Shown: positions 30,689 through 43,299 of the stretch, piece after piece
How positions within the stretch are numbered: position 1 is the stretch's first letter
Layout: each line of letters starts with the position of its first letter
DNA from: Panulirus ornatus
Taxonomy: Eukaryota > Arthropoda > Malacostraca > Decapoda > Palinuridae
NCBI RefSeq assembly: GCF_036320965.1
Contig: NC_092231.1
Location: forward strand, 31,601,680 to 31,665,679
Length of the DNA: 64,000 nucleotides
Direction: 5' to 3'
The notes under the pieces: model-generated
Told to the model about the DNA's origin: nothing
Database searches by the model: none
The model's input: the letters and a program-made list of their open reading frames with translations, nothing else
Program-made: the position numbers and the translations under genes

Positions 30689-31700
30689 GTTATGCACACT
30701 CGATGACGCTATCTTAGAGTCATGGGATTAAATCAAACACCACTATTAAAACTACTCATGATAAAAGAAATAAAGAGCAGAAGATTACAAAAGCACATTA
30801 ATCGGGCGCAAATTATTTACGTTAACACTTATCATTCAATATTCCAGGTAAGATTTCAAACCTGATCTCTTTCCTTTATGACAATTCGACTATAGAAACA
30901 TGATTCAAGATATACTTATTCGTTGGCCAATTCTCTGACACGACATTATTACACTCAGGAATACGACAAAAGATACACTCTATCGGTGGGCAATGCCATG
31001 GGGCAAGTTACAATACACTATGACACTCGGACTTAAATGACAGACATAGTGCAACATCGTAGAGGTTAGGTCTGGCGCCACCTTACACAGTGATCGTAAG
31101 CTACGGGTTTGAGACAGAGGGGGAACCGGGTTTACCTGATGGTCCCGGGATGGCTGGAGGAATCATGGCCAAGCAATGGTCAGGGGGTATTAGTGAAGGG
31201 GGAGCGATCTGGGAGTGGCCAGCCCCGCCCTGACCTGCCCTCGTCTCACATGGGATTGGAGGAGGGTGGCCCATAGTGCCACTCCTGATTGGCTGGAGGT
31301 CTAAGGTCCAGGCCCTCATCTTGCATACCCCCCCACACTATCTTGACGGTAAACGACAATATACAAGAAGCCAGAGCTCCTCGCGATGACTCCCTCTCTT
31401 GTGCTCAGTCGTCTGGCGTCTCGGGCGAGGGAGGAAGAGATGACAGGTCTAAGTGTTGAGCATAACTTGGTTGACGACACAGCTAGGGGGAGTGAATTGC
31501 CAGCCGAGACCCTGGCCACCACTCGGCCATATCCTATCACATAAACTGAACCTACAACATAAACACATGTGGAACACACGTGTTCGGAACAGATTCCAAG
31601 CTAAGATAACGGAGGTCCTGAGCACCGCTCTGCCATCCTATAATATAAACATCACCTACACCATGAACACACATGGGCCACCACACACATGTTCGTAACA
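30688..31700. mobile_element. LTR-like element, about 1.0 kb, without satellite expansion
   Basis: Begins TGTTATGCAC and ends GTTCGTAACA. TGTTA and TAACA are perfect inverted termini. It shares ordered blocks with 15409-18067 (AGAGTCATGGGATT, ATGATTCAAGATA, CATCGTAGAG, GGAGGAGGGTGGC) but lacks both tandem arrays. The GC-rich second half (31080-31480) contains a CCAATCAGGAGTGGCAC-type motif on the minus strand. No protein domain is seen. Solo LTR is the preferred reading. Confidence 0.6.
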
Positions 31701-31782
31701 ACCCACTCCCTCCCTAAAGGGGAAAATTCCAGTAAGAGTGATTTTCTTACTTTAAAGGCGGGATAAACAGTCTTCTCGCACA

Positions 31783-32222
31783 TTATACCACATCATTCCA
31801 ATTCACTCTCCCGATCTCTCAAAATCTTTTTCACTCCATCCTTCCACCTCCAATTTGGTCTCCCACTTCTCCTCGTTCCCTCCACCTCTGACACATATAT
31901 CTTTTTGGTCAATCTTTCCTCACTCATTCTCTCCATGTGACCAAACCATTTCAATGCACCCTCCTCTGCTCTCTCAACCACACTCTTTTTATTTCCACAC
32001 ATCGCTCTTACCCTTGCGTTACTTACTCGATCAAACCACCTCACACCACACATTGTCCTCAAACATCTCATTTCCAGCACATCCATCCTCCTGCGCACAA
32101 CTCTATCTATAGTCCCACGCCTCGCAACCATATAACATTGTTGGAACAACTATTCCTTCAAACATACACATTTTTGCTCTCCGAGATAACGTTCTCGCCT
32201 TCCACACATTCTCCCACTTCCC
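31783..32222 (-). pseudogene. RTE LINE C-terminal fragment (copy I)
   Basis: Minus strand 31793-32149 encodes MDVLEMRCLRTMCGVRWFDRVSNARVR and VLK-like WFGHMERMSEERLTKKIYV, matching residues after about 875 of the full LINE. Both ends are truncated and the right edge runs straight into the 43-bp minisatellite region. Confidence 0.85.
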
Positions 32223-33057
32223 CTGCTTCCTGTAAGTCATGTGTCCTAGTATCCGCTCTTTACCTTCCCCATGGAAATTAAAGGCGTTCCAGTATCCAAC
32301 CTTCCTCTGCCCTGAATTCAATGTCAGATGGGTCCCAATACCCACTTTTTCTCTGTTCCATCTTTAAGTCAGATTTGTAACCATATCCACACTTCCCTGC
32401 CCATGTGAGTGAGAGGTGTGCCAATATCCGCTCCCCCACTGACTCATGTAAGTTAGAGGTGTCCCAATATCTACTCTCCCCCTTACTCATGTAAGTCAAA
32501 GGTGTCCCAGTATTCACTCTCCCTTTGCCTCATGTAAGTTAGAGGTGTCCCAATATCCACTCTCCCCCTTCCCAATGGAATTTAGATGTGTCCCAATATC
32601 CACTCTCCCCTACTCTTATAAGTTAAAGGTTTTCTGATAGGCCACTCTTCTCTGGCCCATTTAAGCCACTGATGTCCCATTTTCCATTTTCCCCTTGCCC
32701 CAATTAAATCAGAAGTGTCCCAGTATCCACTCTCCTCCTGCCCCCATGTACGTCAGAGGTGTCCCAGTATCCACTTTCCCTTATCCCACTTAAATCAGAG
32801 GTGTCCCAGCGCTGATGCTCTCCTTGTTCCATGTAAGTAAGAGGTGTCCCAGTATCCGCTCACCTCCTGCCCCAAGTAAGTTAGAAATGTCCAAGTGTCC
32901 ACTATCCTCCTGCCCCACGTAAGTCAGAGGTGTCTCAGTATCCACCCTCCCGTGTGGATCGGAGTTATTCCAGTATCCATTCACCCTCTTCCTCATATAA
33001 GTCAGAGGTATCCCAATATCCACATTCACCCTGCCCCATGTAAGTCAGAAGGATCCG

Positions 33058-33060
<3 letters not shown>

Positions 33061-33130
<70 letters not shown>
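33061..33130. repeat. (CT)n microsatellite inside the minisatellite
   Basis: About 70 bp of CT apparently expanded from the ATCTCTCT position of one monomer. Confidence 0.97.
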
Positions 33131-33133
<3 letters not shown>

Positions 33134-33140
33134 CCAATAT

Positions 33141-34320
33141 CCAATCTTCCCCTGCCTCATGTAAGTCAGAGTTGCCTCAATATCCAATCTTCCCCTGCCT
33201 CATGTAAGTCAGAGGTGCCCCAATATCCAATCTTCCCCTGCCTCATGTACGTCAGAGTTGCCTCAATATCCAATCTTCCCCTGCCTCATGTACGTCAGAG
33301 GTGCCCCAATATCCAATCTTCCCCTGCCTCATGTACGTCAGAGGTGCCCCAATATCCAATCTTCCCCTGCCTCATGTAAGTCAGAGGTGCCCCAATATCC
33401 AATCTTCCCCTGCCTCATGTAAGTCAGAGGTGCCCCAATATCCAATCTTCCCCTGCCTAATGTACGTCAGAGGTGCCCCAATATCCAATCTTCCCCTGCC
33501 TCATGTACGTCAGAGGTGCCCCAATATCCAATCTTCCCCTGCCTCATGTAAGTCAGAGGTGCCCCAATATCCAATCTTCCCCTGCCTCATGTAAGTCAGA
33601 GGTGCCCCAATATCCAATCTTCCCCTGCCTAATGTAAGTCAGAGGTGCCCCAATATCCAATCTTCCCCTGCCTAATGTACGTCAGAGGTGCCCCAATATC
33701 CAATCTTCCCCTGCCTCATGAACGTCAGAGGTGCCCCAATATCCAATCTTCCCCTGCCTCATGTAAGTCAGAGGTGCCCAATATCCAATCTTCCCCTGCC
33801 TAATGTACGTCAGAGGTGCCCCAATATCCAATCTTCCCCTGCCTCATGTAAGTCAGAGGTGCCTCAATATCCAATCTTCTGCCTCATGTACGTCAGAGGT
33901 GCCCCAATATCCAATCTTCCCCTGCCTCATGTACGTCAGAGGTGCCCCAATATCCAATCTTCCCCTGCCTCATGTAAGTCAGAGGTGCCCCAATATCCAA
34001 TCTTCCCCTGCCTAATGTACAATATCCAATCTTCTCCTGCCTCATGTAAGTCAGAGTTGCCTCAATATCCAATCTTCCCCTGCCTCATGTACGTCAGAGG
34101 TGCCCCAATATCCAATCTTCCCCTGCCTCATGTAAGTCAGAGGTGCCCCAATATCCAATCTTCTGCCTCATGTACGTCAGAGGTGCCCCAATATCCAATC
34201 TTTCCCTGCCTCATGTACGTCAGAGGTGCCCCAATATCCAATCTTCCCCTGCCTCATGTACGTCAGAGGTGCCCCAATATCCAATCTTTCCCTGCCTCAT
34301 GTAAGTCAGAGGTGCCCCAT
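33141..34320. repeat. Homogenised 43-bp block 1
   Basis: About 27 nearly identical units with CCCAATATCCAATCTTCCCC and TGCCTCATGTAMGTCAGAGG. Variation is limited to A or C at GTAMGTC, C or A at CTMATG, and a few short deletions (about 33780, 33880, 34015). Confidence 0.93.
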
Positions 34321-34456
34321 CAGCCACTGTCCCCCTGCCCCATGTAATTCAGTGTCCCAGTATCTGCTGTTTCCCTGCCACATGTAAGTCAAAGGTGTCC
34401 CGAAATCCACTATTTCCCTTCCCTATATAAGTAAGAGGTGTCCCAGTATCTAATCT

Positions 34457-35690
34457 CCCAATATCCATTTTCTCCCTCATTAAATTCAGATATGTCCCAA
34501 TATCCACTCTCTTCTTCATTAAATTCAGATATGTCCCAATATCCACTCTCATCTTCATTAAATTCAGATATGTCCCAATATCCACTCTCTTCTTCATTAA
34601 ATTCAGATATGTCTCAATATCCACTCTCTTCTTCATTAAATTCAGATATGTCCCAATATCCACTCTCTTCTTCATCAAATTCAGATATGTCCCAATATCC
34701 ACTCTCTTCATTGAATTCAGATATGTCCCAATATCCACTCTCTTCTTCATTAAATTCAGATATGTCCCAATATCCACTCTCTTCTTCATTAAATTCAGAT
34801 ATGTCTCAATATCCACTCTCTTCTTCATTAAATTCAGATATGTCCCAATATCCACTCTCTTCTTCATCAAATTCAGATATGTCCCAATATCCACTCTCTT
34901 CTTCATTAAATTCAGATATGTCCCAATATCCACTCTCTTCATTAAATTCAGATATGTCCCAATATCCACTCTCTTCTTCATTAAATTCAGATATGTCTCA
35001 ATATCCACTCTCTTCTTCATTAAATTCAGATATGTCCCAATATCCACTCTCTTCTTCATTAAATTCAGATATGTCTCAATATCCACTCTCTTCTTCATTA
35101 AATTCAGATATGTCCCAATATCCACTCTCTTCTTCATTAAATTCAGATATGTCCCAATATCCACTCTCTTCATTGAATTCAGATATGTCCCAATATCCAC
35201 TCTCTTCATTAAATTCAGAGATGTCCCAATATCCACTCTCTTCTTCATTAAATTCAGATATGTCCCAATATCCACTCTCTTCATTAAATTCAGATATGTC
35301 CCAATATCCACTCTCTTCTTCATTAATTCAGATATGTCCCAATATCCACTCTCTTCATTGAATTCAGATATGTCCCAATATCCACTCTCTTCTTCATTAA
35401 ATTCAGATATGTCCCAATATCCACTCTCTTCATTAAATTCAGATATGTCCCAATATCCACTCTCTTCTTCATTAAATTCAGATATGTCCCAATATCCACT
35501 CTCTTCATTAAATTCAGATATGTCCCAATATCCACTCTCTTCATTGAATTCAGATATGTCCCAATATCCACTCTCTTCTTCATTAAATTCAGATATATCC
35601 CAATATCCACTTTCTTCTTCCTTAAATTCAGATATGTCCCAATATCCACTCTCTTCATTAAATTCAGAGATGTCCCAATATCCACTTTCC
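34457..35690. repeat. Homogenised 37/40-bp block 2
   Basis: About 32 units of AAATTCAGATATGTCCCAAT and ATCCACTCTCTTCTTCATT. Two length variants, with TCTTCTTCATT (40 bp) or TCTTCATT (37 bp), are interspersed in irregular order. Units stay in one frame on both strands because 40 and 37 are each congruent with 1 modulo 3 and no register has a stop. Confidence 0.93.
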
Positions 35691-35934
35691 TTGCCACATT
35701 TAAGTCAGAGGTGTTCCAGTATCCACTTATCCCCTGCCCCATGCAGAACACGGTTGTCCCAACATCCACTCTCCCTCGTCCCATCTAAATCAGAAATGTT
35801 TCAATGTCCACTTTCCCTTGCCCCTTTTAAGTTAGAGGAGTTTCAATATCCACTCTTCCCTTTCTAAATGTAAGTTAGAGGTGTCCCAACATCCACTCAG
35901 CCGCTGTCTCATGTAAGTCAGAGGTATCCCAATA

Positions 35935-36285
35935 TCCACACTCCCCCTGCTTCAGGAAAGTCAGAGGTGTCCCAGTATCCACACTCCCCCTGCTTCAGGA
36001 AAGTCAGAGGTGTCCCAGTATCCACACTCCCCCTGCTTCAGGAAAGTCAGAGGTGTCCCAGTATCCACACTCCCCCTGCTTCAGGAAAGTCAGAGGTGTC
36101 CCAGTATCCACACTCCCCCTGCTTCAGGAAAGTCAGAGGTGTCCCAGTATCCACACTCCCCCTGCTTCAGGAAAGTCAGAGGTGTCCCAGTATCCACACT
36201 CCCCCTGCTTCAGGAAAGTCAGAGGTATCCCAATATCCACACTCCCCCTGCTTCAGGAAAGTCAGAGGTGTCCCAGTATCCACAT
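35935..36285. repeat. Homogenised 43-bp block 3
   Basis: Eight units of GTCAGAGGTGTCCCAGTATC and CACACTCCCCCTGCTTCAGGAAA. Most are identical, which indicates a very recent local amplification. Confidence 0.95.
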
Positions 36286-36383
36286 TCTCCTCTGTCCCAT
36301 GTAATTCAGAGATGTCCCAGTAATCACTCTCCCATTGCCAGATATAAGTCAGAGGTGTCCCAATATCTAGTCTTCTTTTTTTT

Positions 36384-36622
36384 TTTTTTCATACTTTTCG
36401 CCATTTCCCGCGATAGCGAGGTAGCGTTAAGAACAGAGGACTGGGCCTCTGAGGGAATATCCCCACCTGGCCCCCTCTGGTTCCTTCTTTTGGAAAATTA
36501 AAAAAAAAAAACGAGAGGGGAGGATTTCCAGCCCCCCGCTCCCTTCCCTTTTAGTCGCCTTCTACGACACGCAGGGAATACGTGGGAAGTATTCTTTCTT
36601 CCCTATCCCCAGGGATAATATA
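36384..36622 (-). mobile_element. SINE-like element inserted in the minisatellite (copy 4)
   Basis: Plus-strand order: T-run, CGCCATTTCCCGCGATAGCG, AGGTAGCGTTAAGAACAG, TCTGGTTCCTTCTTTTGG, AGTCGCCTTCTACGACACGC, CCCTATCCCCAGGGAT. The minisatellite sequence ATATCTAGTCTTCTT precedes it and ATATAGTCTTCTTATTCC follows, suggesting a short target duplication around TAGTCTTCTT (36367-36376 and 36621-36630). Confidence 0.85.
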
Positions 36623-37871
36623 GTCTTCTTATTCCCCATCTATTCCAGAATGTCGCAATATCCGCTCTCCCCCTACCCCATGTAAGGCAGAAGTGTCATG
36701 ATACCCACTCTCCCCCTGCCCGTGTAAGTCAAATGTATCCCAATGCTCACTCTCCCAGTGTCCCATGTAAATCAGAGGTGTCCCACTTTCCCAGTGCCCC
36801 ATTTAAGTCAGATTTATCCCAATATCCACTCTCCCACTCCTTCATGTCCCAGTATCCGCTCTCCCCCTACCCTCTGTAGGCCAAAGGCGTCCCAATATTC
36901 ACTCTCCCACCGCTCCATGTAAGTCAGAGATGCCCCATATGATAAACAGGTGTCCCAATATCGAATTTCTCTCTATACCATGTAAATCAAAAGTGTTCCG
37001 ATGTCCACTTTTCTCCTGCCCTATTGAAGTGAGAGATGTCCCATCATCCACCCTTTCCGAGACTCATGTAAGACAGAGGTGTCCCAATATCCACTCTCCC
37101 CCCGGCCTATATAAGTCAGAGGTGTCCCAATATCCACTCTCCCCCCGGCCTATATAAGTCAGAGGTGTCCCAGTATCCACTCTTCTCCTGCCCCATTTAA
37201 GTCAGAGGGGTACCGTCCCAGTACTCACTCCCCTCCTGCCCCATGTAAGTTAGAGGTGTCCCAGTATCCATCGTCCCCAGGCCTCATGTAAGTCAGAAGT
37301 GTCGCAATGTCCACTCTCCCCCTGCTCCCATGTAAGCCAGAGGTCTCCCAGTATCCACGCTCCCCCTGGCGAAATTATAATAGCGAGAGATCGCCTTACC
37401 TCCACACTTCCGCTGACATATACAAGTCAGTGGTTTCCCACGATCTACTGTCCCCCTGCCCCATGTGAGTCTGACATGTCCTAATATCCTATCTCCCTTT
37501 GACCCATGTAAGTCAAAAGTAGCTCATTATCCACTTTTCCCTGCCCCTTGTAAGTCAGAGGTGTCCCGGTATCCACTTTCTCCTTGCCCCATATAATTCA
37601 GAGATGACCCAATATCCACTTTCCCCCTACCCCACGTAAGTCAGAGGGGGTCCCAACACTGACACTCCCGCTGTCCCATGTAAGTCAGGGATATCCCAGT
37701 ACCCACTCTTTCCTTGCTTGATATAAGTGAGAAGATTTCCAGTATCCACACTTCTCCTGCCCCGTGAAAGTCAGAGGTATTCCAATATCCACTCTTCCCT
37801 CGCCCCTTATAAGTCAAAGGTGTTTTAAAATCCACTTTCCCCTGCCCCATATAAGGAAGAAGTGTCCCAAT

Positions 37872-37876
<5 letters not shown>

Positions 37877-37936
<60 letters not shown>
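37877..37936. repeat. (CT)n microsatellite inside the minisatellite
   Basis: About 60 bp of CT, a second independent expansion at the CACTCTCTC position of a monomer. Confidence 0.97.
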
Positions 37937-37939
<3 letters not shown>

Positions 37940-39769
37940 GTGTAGATCAAAGGTGTACCCATATCCACTCTTCCCCCTGCCCTATTTAAGTCAGAGGTGT
38001 CCCATCATCCACTCTTTTCGTGCCCTTTGTAAGTCAGAGGTGTCCCATTATTCACCCTTTCCGTGGCTCATGTAAGTCAGATGTGTCCCAATATCCGCTG
38101 TCATCCTACCCCATGTAAGTTAGAAATGTCCCCTTATCCATTCTCCCACTTTCCCACGTAAGTCAAAGATGTCCCTGTATCCACTTTCCCCTTACCTCTG
38201 TAAGTCAAAGGTATTCTAATATTCAGTCTCCCACTGGTCCATGTAAGTCAGAGGTGCCCCAGTATCCAATCATCCTTGCCCCATGTAAGTTAGACGTGCC
38301 ACAGTATCCACTCATCTATGCTCCTATGTAAATCAGAGGTGTATCAATATCCACTCTCCCTTGCCGCGTCTGTCAGAGGTATCCCAATATGCACTCTTTT
38401 CCTGCCCCTGACTTAAGTCAGAGGTGTCCCAATATGCACTTTCTCTGCCCCTTGTAAGTCAGAGGTGTTCCAATATCCACTCTTCACTTACCCCATGTAA
38501 GTGTCCCAATATCCACTCTTCCCCTTCCTCATGTAAGTTAGGGATGTCCCAGTATCCACTCTATTACTTCCTTATTTAATTCATGTGTCCCAATATCCAC
38601 TCATCTTCTGCCCATTATATGTCAGAGGTGTCACAGAATCCAAGCTTCACGTGCCCTATGTAAGCCAGTGGTGTCCCAGTGTCCACTACCCCTCTACTCC
38701 ATGTAAGTCAGAGGTGTTCAAATATCCACTTTCCCTTGCCCCTTGTGAGTCTAGTTGTCCCAATATCCATTCATCTCCTGCACCATGTAAGTAAGATATG
38801 TACCAGTTTCCACTCCTCTGCCCTATATGATTCAGTGGCGTGCCAGTATCCACTCTTCTCCCATCCCAAGTAAATCAGAGTCGTCTCATCATCCACTCCC
38901 TCTCTGTCCCATGTAAATCAAAAGTGTTATAATATCCACTTCTCCCCTGCACATTTTAAGGCAGAGGTGTCCCTGTATCCACTTTCCCCCTGCGCGTTTT
39001 AAGGTAGAGGTGTCCCAGTATCCACTTTCCCCCTGCGCGTTTTAAGGTAGAGGTGTCCCAGTATCCACTTTCCCCCTGCGCGTTTTAAGGTAGAGGTGTC
39101 CCAGTATCCACTTCTCCCCTGCACATTTTAAGGCAGAGGTGTCCCAGTATCCACTTTCCCCTTCTCATTTTAAGGTAGAGGTGTCCCAGTATCCGCTCTC
39201 CTCTGCTTCATTTATGTCAGAGGTGTCCCAATATCCATTCTTTCCCTGTCTCATGTAAGTCAGAGGTGTCCCAACCTCTACTCTTCCCCTGCCCCATGTA
39301 AGTCAAAGGTAGCCCAATATCCACTCTCCTCCTGCTCTTGGAAAATCAGGGGTGTCCCAAAATCCACTCTCCCCTGCCCCATGTACGTCACAGGTTTCCC
39401 AATATTCACTCATTCTCTGCCCCATCGAAGTCAATGGTGTCCCCATATCAACTCACCTGTCCCGTGTAAGACAGAGGTTCTCTCTCTTTTTCCATGTAAG
39501 TTAGAGATGTCCCAATATCCAGTTTCTCCCTTCATTAAATTCAGTGGTGTCCCAATGTTTAATTTCCCTTTGCCCCATGTAAGTCAGAGGTGTCCCAGTA
39601 TCCACACTCCCTTGCCTCCTCTAAGTCAGAGGTATCGCAGTAAGCACTCTACCCTGCCCAATATAAGTCAGAAGTGTCTCGGTATTCACTAAATTCAGAG
39701 GTGTCCCAATCTCTAGTCTTTCCTTGCCTCATGCAAATCAGAGACGTCCCAGTATAATTTTCCTCTTTG

Positions 39770-40450
39770 CACCATGTGAGTCAGAGATGTCCCAGTATCC
39801 ACTCTTCCCTTGCACTATGTGAGTCAGAGATGCCCCAGTATCCACTCTTCCCATGCACTATGTGAGTCAGAGATGTCCCAGTATCCACTCTTCCCTTGCA
39901 CTATGTGAGTCAGAGATGTCCCAGTATCCACTCTTCCCATGCACTATGTGAGTCAGAGATGTCCCAGTATCCACTCTTCCCTTGCACTATGTGACTCAGA
40001 GATGTCCCAGTATCCACTCTTCCCATGCACTATGTGAGTCAGAGATGTCCCAGTATCCACTCTTCCTTGCACTATGTGACTCAGAGATGTCCCAGTATCC
40101 ACTCTTGCCTTGCACTATGTGAGTCAAAGGTGCCCTGGTATCCACTCTTTCCTTGCACCATGTGAGTCAAAGGTGCCCCCAGTATACACTTCCCATGCAC
40201 CATGTGAGTCAGAGATGTCCCAGTATCCACTCTTTCCTTGCACCATGTGAGTCAGAGGTGCCCCCAGTATACACTTCCCTTGCACCATGTGAGTCAGAGA
40301 TGTCCCAGTATCCACTGTTTCCTTGCACCATGTGAGTCAGAGGTGCCCTGGTATCCACTCTTTCCTTGCACCATGTGAGTCAAAGATTTTTCAGTATCCA
40401 CTCTTCCTTTGCACCATGTGAGTCAGAGATGTCTCAATATACGCTCTTCC
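39770..40450. repeat. Homogenised 42-43 bp block 4
   Basis: About 16 units of GTGAGTCAGAGATGTCCCAG, TATCCACTCTTCCC and TTGCACTAT/CCAT. Each contains TGAGTCA or TGACTCA. Confidence 0.9.
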
Positions 40451-42579
40451 CTGCCCCATGTAAGTCAAAGGTATCCTGATATCCATTCATTCTCTGCCCC
40501 ATTTAAGTCAGTAGTCTCCCCATATCCACTCACCTCCTGCCCTGTGTAAGTTAGAGGTTCTCCATATTTACTCTTCCCCTTTCCCTTGGAAGTTAGTGGT
40601 GTCCATATATGCACTCTCCCCTTTTTCGTTAAATTGAGAGATGTCCCACTATTTACTTTCCCCTTATCCCATGTACGTCAGAGGGGGTCCTAGTTTTCAC
40701 TCTTTCCCTGCCCCATGTAAGTCAGAGGTGTCCCAAAAGCCACCCCCCCCCTGCCTTATATAAGTCATAGGTGTGCCAGAATCCACTCCTCTCCTGTTCC
40801 ATTTCACTCAGAGTTGTTTCAGCATTTACTCTCCCCCTGCCCCATGTAGATCAGAACAGATGCAAATACCACTTTCCTCCTGCCCATTTTATGTCAGTGG
40901 TGTCCTAGCATCCATTCTTCCCTCTCCCAATTTAAGTTAGAGGTGTCCCGATATCCATTCTCTCCCTCCCCATGTAAGCCATAGGTGTTCCAATATCTAC
41001 TTTTTCCCTGCCCCCTGTAAGTCATAGATGTCCCAATACCCACTCTCCCCCTGCTCAAGGAAAGACAGTGTTCTCAGTATCCACTCCCCCTGCCCCATGT
41101 AAGTCAAATGTGTCCCAGTATCCACTAATTCCCTGCCCAATGTACGTTAGATGAGTCCTAATATCCACTCATATCCTGCCCTATGTAGGTTAGTGGTATT
41201 CCAATGTCTGCTATTCCCCTTTTCCATATAAATTAGAGGTGTCCCAATGTCCACCTTCCCCTTCTTCAATTAATTCTGAGTTGCCACAATATCTACTCTC
41301 CCCTTCTCCATGTAAGTTAGAGGTGTCCCAACATCGACTCCTTCCCTACCCCATTTAAGTCAAAAGTGTCCTAATATCTGCTCCCGCCTTGCTCCGTGTA
41401 AGTCAGAGTCGTCTCAATATCCACTTATCCCAGCCCCACGTACGTCAAAGATGTCCTACTCTCCACTGTCCCCCTGCCCTATGTAAGTAGATATGTCCCG
41501 ACATCCAATTTCTCGATGTACCATATACGTAAGAGGTGTCCCTATATCCATCTATCCCCTGCCCCATGTAAGTCAGAGGTGTCCCAGTATCCACTCTTAC
41601 CCTGCCTTATGCAAGTCAGAGATGTTCCAACATCTTCTCTCCCCTTTGCCCCCATGTAAGTCAGAGGTATCGCAGGTTGCACCCAACCTGCCCAATGTAA
41701 GTCATAGGTCTCTAGATATCCACTCTCTCCCCACCCCATATATATCTGAGGTGTCCCAATATCCACTCTTCCCTTCTTCATTAATTTCAGAGGTGTCCCA
41801 ATATCTACTCTTTCTATGCCCCATGCAAGTCATAGGTATCCTGCTTAATGTAAGTCAGAGGTGTTTCAATATTCATTTACCCACTATCCCATGTAAGAGG
41901 TGTCCTAATATCCACTCTTCCTCTGCCCCATGTAAATCAAAGGTGTCTTGATATCATCTGTTCCCATGCCCCATGTAAGTCGGAGGTGTCCCATTATTCA
42001 CTCTTACCCTGTACAATGTAACTCAGATATGTCCCAGTATCCTTTCTCCCCATGTAAGAGACAGGTGTCTTAATATCTACACCCCCTTGCCTCCTCTAAG
42101 TTAGTGGTGTCCCAAAATCCCCTCTTCCATTGTCCCATGTAAGTCAGAGATGTCCCAGTAGCCACTCTCAACCTGCCCCATTTAATTCAGGGGTGTCCAA
42201 ATATCCACCTACTCTTGCCCCTTTTAAGTCAGAGGTGTCCCAGTACCCTCTCTCCACTATCCTAGTGAGTCAAAAGTGTCCCATTACCCGAAATCAAAGA
42301 TGACTCATTATCAACTTTCCCCTTGCACCACGTGAGTTAGACATGCCCCAGTATCCACCCTCCCATTGCACATTGTGAGATTCGCCAGTAATCGCTCTTT
42401 CCTATCACCATATGAGTCAGAGATCCCCCAGTATCCACTCTTTTTTGCACCTTATATTTCACAGGTGCCCCAGTATCCACTCTTCCCTTACAACATGTAA
42501 GTCATAGATGCCCCAGTATCCGCTCTTCCCTTACAACATGTAAGTCATAGATGCCCCAGTATCCGCTCTTTCCCTTCAC

Positions 42580-43170
42580 AATGTGAGTCATAAGTGCCCC
42601 AGTATCCACTTTTTCCTTGCATCCTGTGGGTTAGAGGTGCCCACTATCCACTCTTCCCTTGCACCATATAAGTTAGAGTTTCCCCAGTATCCACTCTTCC
42701 CTTACACCATGTGAGTCAGAGGTGCCCCTGTATCCATCTTCCCTTGCACCATGTGAGTCAGAGGTGCCCCTGTATCCACTCTTGCCCATTCACCTTAGTG
42801 TGGTCAGAGGTGCCCTAGTATCCACTCTTCCATTGCACCATGTGAGTCAGAGGTGCTCTAGTATCCACTCTTCCATTGCACCATGTGAGTCAGGTATGCC
42901 CCAGTATCCACTCTTCCCTTGCACCATGTGAGTCAGGTTGCCCTAGTATCCACTCTTCCATTGCACCATGTGAGTCAGAGGTGCCCTAGTATCTACTCTT
43001 CCATTGCACCATGTGAGTCAGAGGTGCCCTAGTATCTACTCTTCCCTTGCACCATGTGAGTCAGGTATGCCCCAGTATCCACACTTCCCTTGCACCAAGT
43101 GTGAGTCAGGTATGCCCCAGTATCCACACTTCCCTTGCACCACGTGTGTGTCAGAGATGCCCCAGTATCT
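42580..43170. repeat. Homogenised 43-bp block 5
   Basis: About 14 units related to block 4 (TTGCACCATGTGAGTCAGAG, GTGCCCTAGTATCCACTCTTCC), more variable than block 3. The domain fades out near 43300. Confidence 0.88.
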
Positions 43171-43299
43171 ACTCATTCCTTGTCTGTGAGAGATGGCTCA
43201 CTTATCCATTCTCCCTCTGCATCATGTGAGATATGGCCTCATTATCCATTCTTCCTGTGCCTCATACTTGTAAGGGATGCCCAATATCTGCCCACGTCC

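Noticed and set aside
34349..35784. Possible repeat protein with MKKRVDIGTYLNL units
   Set aside because: Both strands are open through the same 37/40-bp minisatellite block; the length variants are both one modulo three, which simply rotates the register.
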